From NCBI GenBank assembly GCA_937895345.1, contig CALAWP010000028.1, forward strand, positions 1 through 34,258: 34,258 nt of DNA, given 5' to 3'. Made by a program: the position numbers and the translations under genes. Origin of the DNA: an uncultured Paenibacillus sp. Lineage in GTDB: Bacteria > Bacillota > Bacilli > Paenibacillales > Paenibacillaceae. Below, one piece after another: positions 10,101 through 17,137 of the stretch. Positions within the stretch are counted from its first letter, which is position 1. The number at the start of each line of letters is the position of its first letter. The notes beneath the pieces are model-generated. The model was not told the origin of the DNA and did not search any database. It saw nothing but the letters and a program-made list of their open reading frames with translations.

Positions 10101-13100
10101 TCCAGGCGCACGGCGGCCATATTTTGAAAGTCGGGGATACGTATTACTGGTTCGGCGAGGACAAAGGGCATAACTCGGCAGTGCTCAAGGGCGTTTCCAT
10201 CTACGCGTCCCAAGATTTGAAGACATGGGAATACCGCAATACGGTGCTGACGGCGGAATCGCATCCGGAGCTGGCGCATGCCAAGATCGAGCGTCCCAAG
10301 GTCGTCTACAATGAAGCCGCAGGCCAATACGTCCTGTGGGGTCATTGGGAGGAAGCGGGTAACTACAATCAGGCGAATGTGATCGTTGCGGTGTCCGACA
10401 CGGTCGACGGCGACTACGAGTATGTATACCGTTTCCAGCCAGGCGGCATGCAGTCGCGCGACTTTACCGTATTCAAGGATGACGACGGAACCGCATACCT
10501 GTTCTCGTCCTCCAACAACAACGCGGACATGAATGTGTTCAAGCTGACGGACGACTACTTGTATCCGGAGAAGCTGCTTTATACGCTGTTCCCGGGCGGA
10601 AGAAGAGAATCTCCGGCCATCGTGAAGAAGGACGGCATCTATTACATGTTTACGTCGGGACTGTCCGGCTGGTATCCGAATCAGGGGTATTACGCCTCGA
10701 CAAGATCGCTCGCGGACAAGGAAGCGTGGTCGAGCCTGAAGAGGTTTGGCGATCCGGCGACGTATTATACGCAGTCGGCGTTTATTTTGAGCGTATACGG
10801 TTCGGAAACGACCTCTTACGTATATGTAGGCGACCGCTGGAATCCGACGGCGCTGCGGGAATCGAAATATATTTGGCTTCCGCTGCAGCTGCATGACGGC
10901 GTGGCGGAGATGGAGTATTTCGGCGATTGGGATCTGGATGCCGCAACGGGCCGCATCGCGGTGTCGAACGATTTGCTCGTGTCGCAAGGCAAGCCTGTCG
11001 TTGCAAACCGAGGAACGGGGGCATCCGCGGCGAACGACGGCAACGATTTGAACTATTTTGAGTTCGGGGGCACGTTCCCGGTAACCTGGCGCGTCGACCT
11101 GGGCCGCGCGTACGACCTTAGCCGGATCGATCTGAGCTGGCGCCAGTGGAACGGCTCGGAGGTGTACGTCACGTATACGGTCGAAGGGAGCAACGATGAC
11201 CGGCAATACGAGATGCTGATCGATCAAAGCGGCAACCGGACGACCTCGTTCAACAGCCATAAGCTGTCGGGCTCGTACCGCTACGTCAAGCTGACGATAC
11301 TGGGGCAATTCGGGCATACGAACAACGCCGACAGGCCTGTCACCTGGTATACGGGCTTGCACGAGGTCAATATCTATTCCTCGGATATGACGCTGGATAC
11401 GCCGCAAGGCTTGGCGGCCGTTGCCGTTGCGGCGGGAGGCGGCAAACCGGGCATCGACGTCGGCTGGCGGACGATCTCCAATGCGGACGGATATGAGCTG
11501 TACCGCGCGGAAAGCGCGGATGGCGATTACGTCCTCGTTTACAGCGGCAAGGCCGCCGCTTACGAAGACCGCGGGGTTGCGGCGGGACGAACGTATTTTT
11601 ATAAAGTGAAAGCGGTACATGCGGGCGGGGAGTCGGCGCTGAGCGAAGCGGCAAGCGCGCGGGCGCTGCCGCTGCCGGCGAACGCATTGATATTCGACAA
11701 CCGCAGCAATGTCTGGCATGATTCGGACGGCGCCGTCATGCCGATCGGCAGCTTTCTGAAGTCGGGGGATACTTGGTATTACTATACGACGGTCGTCGAC
11801 GGACATCGCTTCACGAAAATGATCGTGTATACGTCACAAGATTTTGCCGAATGGGAGCTGCAGGAGGAGCCGCTGCTTACGGACGCGTCGCATCCGGAGC
11901 TGGCCGCCAGCAAGCTCGAGGCGATGAGCGTCATCTACAATGCCGCGACGAAGAAGTATGTAGCGTGGTTCCATTACGAAAATGCGACGGACTATACGCT
12001 GGCGCGGGTGGCCGCGGCAGTGGCGGATTCGCCCACGGGACCGTTCGAGTTCCAGGGCAGCTTCCGTCCGGCGGGCAACGACTCGCGCGACTTGACGACC
12101 TTCGTCGACGACGACGGCTCGGCTTATCTGATCTCTTCGACGAATACGAATGCGGATATGAAGCTGTATAAGCTGTCGGCCGACTATTTGACGATCGACC
12201 CCGCCGCTCCGGTGACGACGATCTATGCCGGCAAGCATCGGGAAGCGCCTTCGATGGCGAAGAAGGACGGCATCTATTACTTGTTCTCGTCGGGAGCGGC
12301 CGGCTGGTATCCGACCCAGGGCACCTATTCGACGGCCGCCTCGATTACGGGGCCTTGGACGGAACCGCAGAAGATCGGGAATGCGTCGACGTTTGCGGGA
12401 CAATCGGGCGGCGTGTTGACGCTGCAGGGGACGGAGACGACCTCCTGCATTATGATGGCGAACCAATGGAAGCCGTCCGACTTGGCGGGCTCGAAGCGCA
12501 TCTGGATGCCGATCAGCATGCAGAACGGAACGGCTTCTTACGATTATTCCGACCGGATCGCGGTCGACCCGGCTACGGGCATCGTTCTCGGCATCAAGGA
12601 CGGCATGCTGCTGTCGCAAGGCAAGCCGGCGCAATCGAGCGACGGCGCGGGAGCCGGCATGTTTCGGGCGGCGAATGCCAACGACGGCGATTACGCGACG
12701 AGCTGGGTCGGCGAAAACAATCAATGGCCGAAATGGTGGCAGACCGATCTCGGCGGCGTTTATCGGTTGACGAACCTGCAAATCTCCTGGTTTCTGCACA
12801 ACGGCTCGGAAGCGTACCATCAGTATACGGTCGAGACGAGCAAGGACGGCGTCAGCTTCGAGACGGCGATCGATATGACGGGCAATACGCGGTACGGCTT
12901 TACGTCGGACGCGCTTGATGTCGAGGCGAGATATGTGCGCATCAACCTGGTCAACGCCGTGCTGCACAACAATCCGAACAACTGGTATACGCCGCAGCTG
13001 CAAGAGGTCAAAGTATTTGGCAAGGCAGAGCAGGAAGCGCCGGCCGCGCCGAACGGCTTGAAGGCGGATTCCGCGACACGTTCGGAAATTCGGCTGTCCT

Positions 13101-14728
13101 GGAACGCTTCGGCCGGTGCGGACGGCTATAACGTCTATCGTTCGGATACCGTGGACGGCGCTTACGCGAAGCTGAATGCGGCTGCATTGACGGAGGCCCG
13201 TTATACGGACAGCGGCTTGCAAGCGGGAAGGACGTATTTCTACAAAGTGACGGCGCTGCTAGACGGAGAGGAGTCGTTGTTCTCTGCCGCGTTGACAGCC
13301 GCGACGAGAGGAACGGCGGCGCCTCCCGTTCCTCCGGTTCTTCCGGTTCAGCCGCCGAAAGGCGGGCATAAGGCGGAGGCGAGGCCCGGCGCCATTGCCG
13401 TGACGGCGGCACTCGGCGATGAGGGCCGGGCGGAAGTCCGGCTTGACGCCGAAACGGTGCGGCAAGCGCTGGAGAACTCGGCGGGAGCGGGCACAGGCAC
13501 ACTGGCCGTATCCGTCGAGCCGGGAGGCAAGCAAGCGATGGAGGAGACGCTGTTGACGCTCCCATACGGAGTGTTCGCGAATCATTCCGGCGTCAAAGTT
13601 CTGACCGTGCGAGCGGGAGTGGCGGCCATCGGCTTCGATCTGGCTTCCGGTTCCGCTCCGAAAGGGACGACGGAGCTGGCGTTCGCCGTCAAGCGGCTGA
13701 GCCCGAATGCGCTGCCGGACTCACTGAGCGGTCGCCCGGCGTACGAAATCGGGGTGGCTGCGGACGGCAAAACTGTGGAAGCGCGCACTTTGTCCGCCGA
13801 CGGCAATCCGTCGGGACGTCCGGCAACGGAAATCGCCTTGGCCTATGAGCTGCGGCCGGGCGAAGAGCCGCATCGGCTGGTCGTTTATTTCGTCGGCGAA
13901 GACGGCGCGCTGGAACCTGTGCGCCATTCGGCCTACGACGCCGAGACAGGCGCGATTCGCTTCAATCCGCAACGGTTTGGCATCTTTGCGGTCGGTTACT
14001 CCGAAGAGAGCTTCCGAGATCTGTCTGAAGCGCCTTGGGCGCAGGCCATGATCGAGTCGCTTGCGGCGAGAGCTATTGTCCAGGGTACAGGAGGAGGACA
14101 GTTTGCGCCGGGCAAGGAAGTGACGCGGGCCGAATTCGTGCAGCTGCTGATGTCCGCCCTCGGCATGGCGGATGAATCCGCAAGCAGCCAGTTGCGGGAC
14201 GTAAACCCGGCTTCCTGGTATTATGCCGCCGTCGCTTCGGGCCAGCGGTTCGGCATCGTGCAAGGAAAACCGGACGGCACGTTTGGCGCCAACGAAACGA
14301 TGACGCGCCAGGATATGGCCGTCATGCTGGCCCGCGCGGCGGCAATTGCGGGAGGGCTGCCGAGCGCAGAGAGCCGGCCGAACGGCGGCGTCGTGCCGGA
14401 AGCGGGAAGCCTTCCGCGTGGCAGCAGCCCGTCGGACAGCGGCGGCCCGTCGAATGGCAGCAGCCCGTCTGACAGCGGCGGTCAGTCGGATAACCGCGAT
14501 CATTCCAATAGCAGCGATCCGTCGAGTAACGGCGGACCGTCGGCTGCATTTACCGATCTGGACGACGTCGCCTCTTATGCCGCCGAAGCGGTAGCGGAGA
14601 TGAGAAGAGTCGGGCTGATCAACGGCTTCCCGAACGGCAGCTTCCAGCCGAAGCAGCCGGCGACACGGGCGCAGGCGGCCGCGATGATCTACAAGCTGCT
14701 GAACATGCAGCGCGTTGTTCTTATTTAG
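7151..14728 (+). CDS. Giant SLH-anchored multimodular glycan-active protein with two GH43-like propellers
   Basis: About 2525 residues, secreted and anchored to the cell wall. I choose the GTG at 7151 because GGGAGGAG sits 7 bases upstream; the ATG at 7127 overlaps that site. Modules in order (approximate residues): signal peptide 1-32; Glu-rich repeat 60-95; LamG-like domain 107-275; FN3 284-372; LamG-type 382-590; two bacterial Ig-like repeats 595-770; a linker of unclear fold; a BIg_4-like domain 892-960; GH43-like propeller 969-1267; F5/8C (CBM32-like) 1275-1412; FN3 1414-1507; second GH43-like propeller 1510-1814; second F5/8C 1819-1959; FN3 1964-2054; a beta-rich pre-SLH domain; SLH repeats at 2287, 2349 and 2467. 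The propellers resemble subfamily 24 (exo-beta-1,3-galactanase-like), with carboxylates near E1047/E1153 and E1588/E1697. The linkage cleaved is not established. Confidence 0.9.
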   Translation: MRKTIASISKWLLMLALALPVMTPAYATAVHAEEAAAEMPGTEEEEIRGGAGGEEGGDIGVPTEEDERLNEEVNEEVNEEVNEEENVKEEEGEITSGEKAFTSLAGGLLFEDDFQDGDLEGWTVNLPNVMTAAPDPADAANLMLYVSSGDEAIASVDANIGSDYVYEAKVKKVAAGSFPGILARYTDINNFYLFQPGDGKFSLSKRVGGTTATLAESSFPVAANHWFKMRLVVEGSSIKAYADDRLIFSVTDASLPAGTAGYRSRWDRSGLDDVKIWSIPDPKPAAPSGLQAADVTADSATIRWEAGSGGNELYRLFRSVHPNSGYIPVYSGEEVSFTDGGLSSGVTYYYKASAEINGYEAVSEPLAVTTVLELPDSPEQLPGIVAAYPFDESAGTEAAPLAASSNQAAATLTGGASWTAGRTGGAVDLNGTNGYVALPAGVVQGLDSVTFAFWAKQDTLKQWARVFDIGHGTNHYIFFTPASGGGETRFVLKNGGGEQIVGTSPARQEAGKWMHYAMTLSGNTAVLYVDGAEVARNDNMTLKPSDLGSTSLNYIGRSMFSADPYLDGQIDDFYIFNRALGPAEVALFTQPEDEAKVSADYDALTLPGDLSRVMADIALPTAGANGSSLFWQSSHAGVIDGSGSVTRPAYGEPDAAVTLTATIKRGIVSRTKTFELTVLAEMSDADAVAADLAALAVPHADGATAKLTLPSAGANGTAVRWLSGNETYLRPDGMVRRPPIGASDLLVRLTAVVSRGAASDTRTFDVKILAQDEFSAYLFAYNKAAGGVETLHYAVSRNGRHWTELGSNPAYVAAMEGSDTFKLNSEDKWYKYSYAGGAWSLQSSADPAGGVWKQEPSSFFTLPSGALNGSFKRITEEEWNRLVHGLSVPRSTNVVTVHTDVGVPPRLPKWVKVDYTNNLYATLQVNWAVPDPASYAAERTFQANGSLAASGTAVQAAVIVEDRSRDPHLIRNGEFWFDTEGGMIQAHGGHILKVGDTYYWFGEDKGHNSAVLKGVSIYASQDLKTWEYRNTVLTAESHPELAHAKIERPKVVYNEAAGQYVLWGHWEEAGNYNQANVIVAVSDTVDGDYEYVYRFQPGGMQSRDFTVFKDDDGTAYLFSSSNNNADMNVFKLTDDYLYPEKLLYTLFPGGRRESPAIVKKDGIYYMFTSGLSGWYPNQGYYASTRSLADKEAWSSLKRFGDPATYYTQSAFILSVYGSETTSYVYVGDRWNPTALRESKYIWLPLQLHDGVAEMEYFGDWDLDAATGRIAVSNDLLVSQGKPVVANRGTGASAANDGNDLNYFEFGGTFPVTWRVDLGRAYDLSRIDLSWRQWNGSEVYVTYTVEGSNDDRQYEMLIDQSGNRTTSFNSHKLSGSYRYVKLTILGQFGHTNNADRPVTWYTGLHEVNIYSSDMTLDTPQGLAAVAVAAGGGKPGIDVGWRTISNADGYELYRAESADGDYVLVYSGKAAAYEDRGVAAGRTYFYKVKAVHAGGESALSEAASARALPLPANALIFDNRSNVWHDSDGAVMPIGSFLKSGDTWYYYTTVVDGHRFTKMIVYTSQDFAEWELQEEPLLTDASHPELAASKLEAMSVIYNAATKKYVAWFHYENATDYTLARVAAAVADSPTGPFEFQGSFRPAGNDSRDLTTFVDDDGSAYLISSTNTNADMKLYKLSADYLTIDPAAPVTTIYAGKHREAPSMAKKDGIYYLFSSGAAGWYPTQGTYSTAASITGPWTEPQKIGNASTFAGQSGGVLTLQGTETTSCIMMANQWKPSDLAGSKRIWMPISMQNGTASYDYSDRIAVDPATGIVLGIKDGMLLSQGKPAQSSDGAGAGMFRAANANDGDYATSWVGENNQWPKWWQTDLGGVYRLTNLQISWFLHNGSEAYHQYTVETSKDGVSFETAIDMTGNTRYGFTSDALDVEARYVRINLVNAVLHNNPNNWYTPQLQEVKVFGKAEQEAPAAPNGLKADSATRSEIRLSWNASAGADGYNVYRSDTVDGAYAKLNAAALTEARYTDSGLQAGRTYFYKVTALLDGEESLFSAALTAATRGTAAPPVPPVLPVQPPKGGHKAEARPGAIAVTAALGDEGRAEVRLDAETVRQALENSAGAGTGTLAVSVEPGGKQAMEETLLTLPYGVFANHSGVKVLTVRAGVAAIGFDLASGSAPKGTTELAFAVKRLSPNALPDSLSGRPAYEIGVAADGKTVEARTLSADGNPSGRPATEIALAYELRPGEEPHRLVVYFVGEDGALEPVRHSAYDAETGAIRFNPQRFGIFAVGYSEESFRDLSEAPWAQAMIESLAARAIVQGTGGGQFAPGKEVTRAEFVQLLMSALGMADESASSQLRDVNPASWYYAAVASGQRFGIVQGKPDGTFGANETMTRQDMAVMLARAAAIAGGLPSAESRPNGGVVPEAGSLPRGSSPSDSGGPSNGSSPSDSGGQSDNRDHSNSSDPSSNGGPSAAFTDLDDVASYAAEAVAEMRRVGLINGFPNGSFQPKQPATRAQAAAMIYKLLNMQRVVLI
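7357..7404 (+). repeat. 12-bp coding tandem repeat (Asn-Glu-Glu-Val)
   Basis: GAACGAGGAAGT is repeated three times exactly and a fourth time with changes. It encodes Asn-Glu-Glu-Val units in the acidic stretch after the signal peptide of the giant SLH protein. The perfect copies suggest recent slippage, so copy number may vary between strains. Confidence 0.9.
7443..7456 (+). promoter_or_regulatory. cre-like CcpA site inside the GH43/SLH gene
   Basis: AGAAAGCGTTTACA matches the catabolite-responsive consensus TGWNANCGNTNWCA at 13 of 14 positions (only the first T differs). It lies about 290 bp into the coding region. Roadblock repression by CcpA at intragenic cre sites is known for Bacillus carbohydrate genes. 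A weaker 11/14 match is in the leader of the AraC-type regulator at about 3003-3016. Binding is inferred only from the match. Confidence 0.45.
14420..14488 (+). repeat. 36-bp coding repeat in Ser/Gly-rich insert between SLH2 and SLH3
   Basis: The 36-bp unit at 14420-14455 is repeated almost exactly from 14456. It encodes Gly-Ser-Ser-Pro-Ser-Asp-Ser-Gly-Gly units inside a flexible insert of about 66 residues that separates the second and third SLH repeats of the giant surface protein. Confidence 0.85.
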
Positions 14729-14858
14729 GGCGAACCGGCATGCGTCGGTCAAGGGCGACCGTTCTTACGATGCACGACTGCTGCAGATAGCGTGCAGCGC
14801 ATAATTGTTCGGAAAATTATAAAGCTTAGCCCGTAACAGTTGGCTGCATGCTGCCCAT

Positions 14859-14910
14859 ACAAGCGTCTGTTCAGGAGCCGGATCCCTCCTTGAACAGGCG
14901 CCTTGCTTGT
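14859..14910. other. Long imperfect inverted repeat in 14729-15214 intergenic region
   Basis: ACAAGC...CTGTTCAGGAG and CTCCTTGAACAGG...GCTTGT face each other around an eight-base loop (CCGGATCC). The stem has one bulged base and an internal asymmetric loop. No T-run follows, so this is not an obvious terminator. It lies between the convergent SLH and nucleotidyltransferase genes; no coding frame is evident in this 486-bp stretch. Confidence 0.55.
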
Positions 14911-15085
14911 AAACGGACGTGTGCCTCGCTCTCCATCCTTCAGCGAAGAACATTGAACGAAGAACAGATACGCATGAACGATAAACGGTTTTGAAAGACA
15001 ATGGTTTCCCGCCGTTGACTCACATTCTGCTCAGATTGTACCGCTACACGCTACAGGGCGCGGGCACAATCGCGCCCGCCGTGCG

Positions 15086-15181
15086 GCCGCCGAAGGAGGG
15101 GCCCTAAACGCGTCAGCTGCGCTCCGCCGAAGGCGCGGGCCCAAAAGCGCCAGTTGCGCGCGGCCGCCGAAGGCGTGGGCC
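15086..15181. repeat. Degenerate ~40-bp GC-rich repeat, three copies
   Basis: The core (T/G)CCGCCGAAGG(C/A)G(C/T/G)GGGCC occurs at about 15086, 15123 and 15163, spaced about 40 bp. Like the mosaic at 351-665, it lies just downstream of a minus-strand gene and is GC-rich and non-coding. The two regions share style (GCCG-AAGG/TAGG-CG words) but not an exact unit. Confidence 0.7.
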
Positions 15182-15214
15182 TGCACGCATCCGGCGCGAC
15201 CAGTTACGGCGCTG

Positions 15215-16021
15215 TCAGTCCGTTGGAGCCTGCGCGCGGTCGCGTTCTGCGATGCAGCGTTCGGCCAACGCGCGGATTTCCTGCCTCATGCTTGGATGGA
15301 CCGGGCGTATGCGATCCAGTAAAGCAAGCAGCTGAAGAGCCGCTTCGGGCGTTCGTTCGTAGCCTTGGAGCAGGTTCGGAAGCATCTGGGCAAAACGAGG
15401 GAAGCGCCGCTCCAATCGCCTTTCGTTGCCGAACTTGTCGGGATAATATTCCGTTTCCGTCTCCAGCAGATGCATGGCCGAAAGCAGTCCGTCAATCGGG
15501 TACCCTTGGATAAACTTGAAGGCGGACAGTTTTTCGCCTCTAAGATAACGGCCGAGCCCGACATACAGATTCGTGACCGCCTCGCCGTACACATGGTCGA
15601 TGGAGGAAACGCGGTTCGGGGGGATGGGAGCGGAGCCGGCAGTTATGCCTTCCTGAGTAAATGAAGGGTGCTTCCACACCAGCCGGCCTCCCGTATAAAG
15701 CGCATCTTTCAGCTCGCCCGGTTCAAAAACGGCGAATTCCCCGTAAATGCCGTCCTCGAACAGCAATTTATGGCCGATCTCGCAATTTTGAAAATGATAG
15801 GCGATGGGGCATACGTCCTCCAGCCAATCCAGCCGGCCGATAAACCGCCGCTTCGCGCCCGGCTGAACGACAACAAAAAAGTCGAGGTCCGAAAACTCGT
15901 CGATCCGCCCCGTTTCGGCTCCGACCGAACCGAGGCCGAGCAGCGCCAAAGCTTGCCCCGTTCTCTCGAGCGATAAGCCGATATCGTCCAACCTTTGAAG
16001 CAACCGCATTTGTTGAGTCAT
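15215..16021 (-). CDS. Nucleotidyltransferase-domain protein (aminoglycoside/lincosamide nucleotidyltransferase-like)
   Basis: A 268-residue cytoplasmic protein with the polymerase-beta-type nucleotidyltransferase signature: Gly-Ser at residues 31-32, then D45-L-D47 (GSVGAETGRIDEFSDLDFFV). The layout of small NTase head plus helical C-terminal half resembles antibiotic nucleotidyltransferases of the LinB/ANT type, but the substrate is not established. The start at 16021 follows GAAGGAG at 9 bases; an upstream in-frame start at 16087 lacks a site and would run into the leader terminator. The leader (16022-16160) contains a promoter, a three-codon ORF and an intrinsic terminator, suggesting inducible expression. 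It lies next to a TetR/ABC export cluster. Confidence 0.8.
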   Translation of the reverse strand: MTQQMRLLQRLDDIGLSLERTGQALALLGLGSVGAETGRIDEFSDLDFFVVVQPGAKRRFIGRLDWLEDVCPIAYHFQNCEIGHKLLFEDGIYGEFAVFEPGELKDALYTGGRLVWKHPSFTQEGITAGSAPIPPNRVSSIDHVYGEAVTNLYVGLGRYLRGEKLSAFKFIQGYPIDGLLSAMHLLETETEYYPDKFGNERRLERRFPRFAQMLPNLLQGYERTPEAALQLLALLDRIRPVHPSMRQEIRALAERCIAERDRAQAPTD

Positions 16022-16085
16022 TGAAGCACACTCCTTCGACTTCTGGATAAATTCGGAGACAAAGCGACATGGACCCGCGCAAAGC

Positions 16086-16122
16086 AAAAAAGGTCCAACC
16101 CCTGCATGCGCGAGGTTGAACC
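16086..16122 (-). terminator. Intrinsic terminator in the nucleotidyltransferase leader (attenuator candidate)
   Basis: On the minus strand GGTTCAACCTC (16122-16112), a nine-base loop and GGGGTTGGACC (16102-16092) form an 11-bp stem with two G-U pairs, followed by TTTTTT (16091-16086). It lies 65 nt upstream of the nucleotidyltransferase start and about 25 nt after the predicted transcription start, so it would abort transcription of the gene unless the hairpin is prevented. Confidence 0.8.
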
Positions 16123-16134
16123 CTAAGGTTGCAT
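16123..16134 (-). other. Three-codon leader ORF (Met-Gln-Pro-stop) abutting the terminator
   Basis: ATGCAACCTTAG on the minus strand ends one base before the 5' arm of the terminator. AAAGG precedes it, but only two bases from the ATG, closer than normal. A ribosome paused here would cover the 5' arm and block the hairpin. The spacing weakens the case. An alternative 29-codon frame (16107-16018) starts in the hairpin loop and overlaps the nucleotidyltransferase start codon. Confidence 0.35.
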
Positions 16135-16154
16135 TGCCTTTCGAATTTGTAAAA

Positions 16155-16184
16155 ATACTAGCATACCGGCCGTCTTCTCGTCAA
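16155..16184 (-). promoter_or_regulatory. Sigma-A promoter for the nucleotidyltransferase
   Basis: On the minus strand TTGACG (16184-16179), an 18-base spacer and TAGTAT (16160-16155), with TATGC just before the -10 (extended -10 TG). The predicted start is near 16148, giving a ~127-nt leader that includes the mini-ORF and the terminator. Confidence 0.65.
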
Positions 16185-16198
16185 TCTAAAGCGAAGGA

Positions 16199-16367
16199 CG
16201 TGTCCTATTATCTTTATGATGTAAGGAAGCAGAAGAAAGGGGAAACCGTCAAGTCCATGCCGTCCGGTGCGATCCTGGCCCCGGATCTCCGAGATGGAGA
16301 GGCGGGCGGTGATGAGCGTATTCGGGTAGATACCCATGAGATCACCTATTTGAAGCCCGATAAATGA
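16199..16367 (+). CDS. Possible small protein or gene remnant, unrecognised
   Basis: A plus-strand frame from a GTG at 16199 to TGA gives about 55 residues (ending DTHEITYLKPDK), followed by a small hairpin. Composition is protein-like, mixed charged and hydrophobic, but the putative binding site is very close to the GTG. The frame can be extended upstream to a TTG at 16116, which would run through the opposing promoter and terminator. No family recognised; it could equally be a decayed gene or chance. Confidence 0.2.
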
Positions 16368-16373
16368 GCGCGC

Positions 16374-16391
16374 GGAGCCGGTGACGGCTCC
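16374..16391 (-). terminator. Short hairpin just downstream of the TetR gene
   Basis: GGAGCC / GGCTCC with a six-base loop lies 2 bp after the TetR stop codon. There is no T-run, so terminator activity is uncertain. Confidence 0.35.
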
Positions 16392-16393
16392 CA

Positions 16394-16987
16394 TCATACC
16401 AGGTTGTCTTTTCTCCCGACCAATCCGTAAAAGAACAGCTTCGTGAGGTCTCCCGCCATCTTCTGAAGATGCGGGTAGACCTCTTCTTTTTGCATAAATT
16501 CCCTAAACATTTGAATAAACATGAGGACCGCTTCGTCCGACAAGTCGGGGTCGACATAGCCATCCCGCTTGCCTTCCTCAACCAAGGCCATCATCTTCGG
16601 CATTATTTTTTCTTGCATGAACGTTTCCAGAACCGGAACGCCGGCGTTGTATTTTTTTATAAATTGGACAAACGCATCGGGATGTATGGCAGTGGCCGAT
16701 TGGATTTTGTAAAACATAGACTTTCTGACCTTTTCGATAAAAGGCAGATCGCTGTCGAACAGCGTCTCGTAATCGGACCAGATATGGTGGAGGCTGTAAA
16801 CGATCATTTCCTCGATCAGGTTGTGCTTGTTTCCAAAATAATTGTAAATCGTCACTTGCGATACGTTCGCCTTGCCTGCAATTTCCGCGACGGACACTTT
16901 TTCGGGGCCGTAGGTCATAAACAGGTCCATGGCTGCCTGCAAAATGTCCTTTTTTTTCTGTTCTCTTCGTCTTTCAAATCCGTCCAT
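16394..16987 (-). CDS. TetR/AcrR-family transcriptional regulator
   Basis: A 197-residue repressor with the N-terminal TetR helix-turn-helix (about residues 12-58, core VAEIAGKANVSQVTIYNYF) and a helical ligand-binding C-terminal part. The start is the ATG at 16987, with GGAGGTG 7-8 bases upstream; a GTG three codons earlier overlaps that site. It diverges from the ABC exporter pair at 17138-18846, with overlapping promoters and palindromes between them, so it probably represses both itself and the exporter until a toxic ligand binds. The ligand is unknown. Confidence 0.92.
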   Translation of the reverse strand: MDGFERRREQKKKDILQAAMDLFMTYGPEKVSVAEIAGKANVSQVTIYNYFGNKHNLIEEMIVYSLHHIWSDYETLFDSDLPFIEKVRKSMFYKIQSATAIHPDAFVQFIKKYNAGVPVLETFMQEKIMPKMMALVEEGKRDGYVDPDLSDEAVLMFIQMFREFMQKEEVYPHLQKMAGDLTKLFFYGLVGRKDNLV

Positions 16988-17033
16988 GTCCTTCACCTCC
17001 GATTCCAGTTTAAATCAAGTTATGAAATAAAAC

Positions 17034-17114
17034 AATTTACAGATTTCAAAAATCTATTGTCAAAAATAAAGGAAGTCATATATTATGAACTATATGAATA
17101 AAAATATTTCATAT
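17034..17114. promoter_or_regulatory. Divergent TetR/ABC promoters with two palindromic operator candidates
   Basis: Minus strand: TTGACA (17063-17058), 18-base spacer, TAAATT (17039-17034) for tetR. Plus strand: TTGTCA (17057-17062), 18-base spacer, TATTAT (17081-17086) for the ABC genes; the two -35 boxes overlap. A perfect palindrome AGATTTCAAAAATCT (17041-17055) fills the tetR spacer, and ATATGAA-N9-TTCATAT (17092-17114) lies at the ABC transcription start. Both are plausible TetR operators; which one is used cannot be told by eye. Confidence 0.6.
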
Positions 17115-17137
17115 CCTTAAAAGGAGAGTGCTCGGTT

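Noticed and set aside
9905..11806. 633-codon minus-strand open frame inside the giant SLH gene
   Set aside because: Antisense shadow of the GH43/F5-8C coding sequence; Arg/Val/Ile-rich with no recognisable domain or start site.
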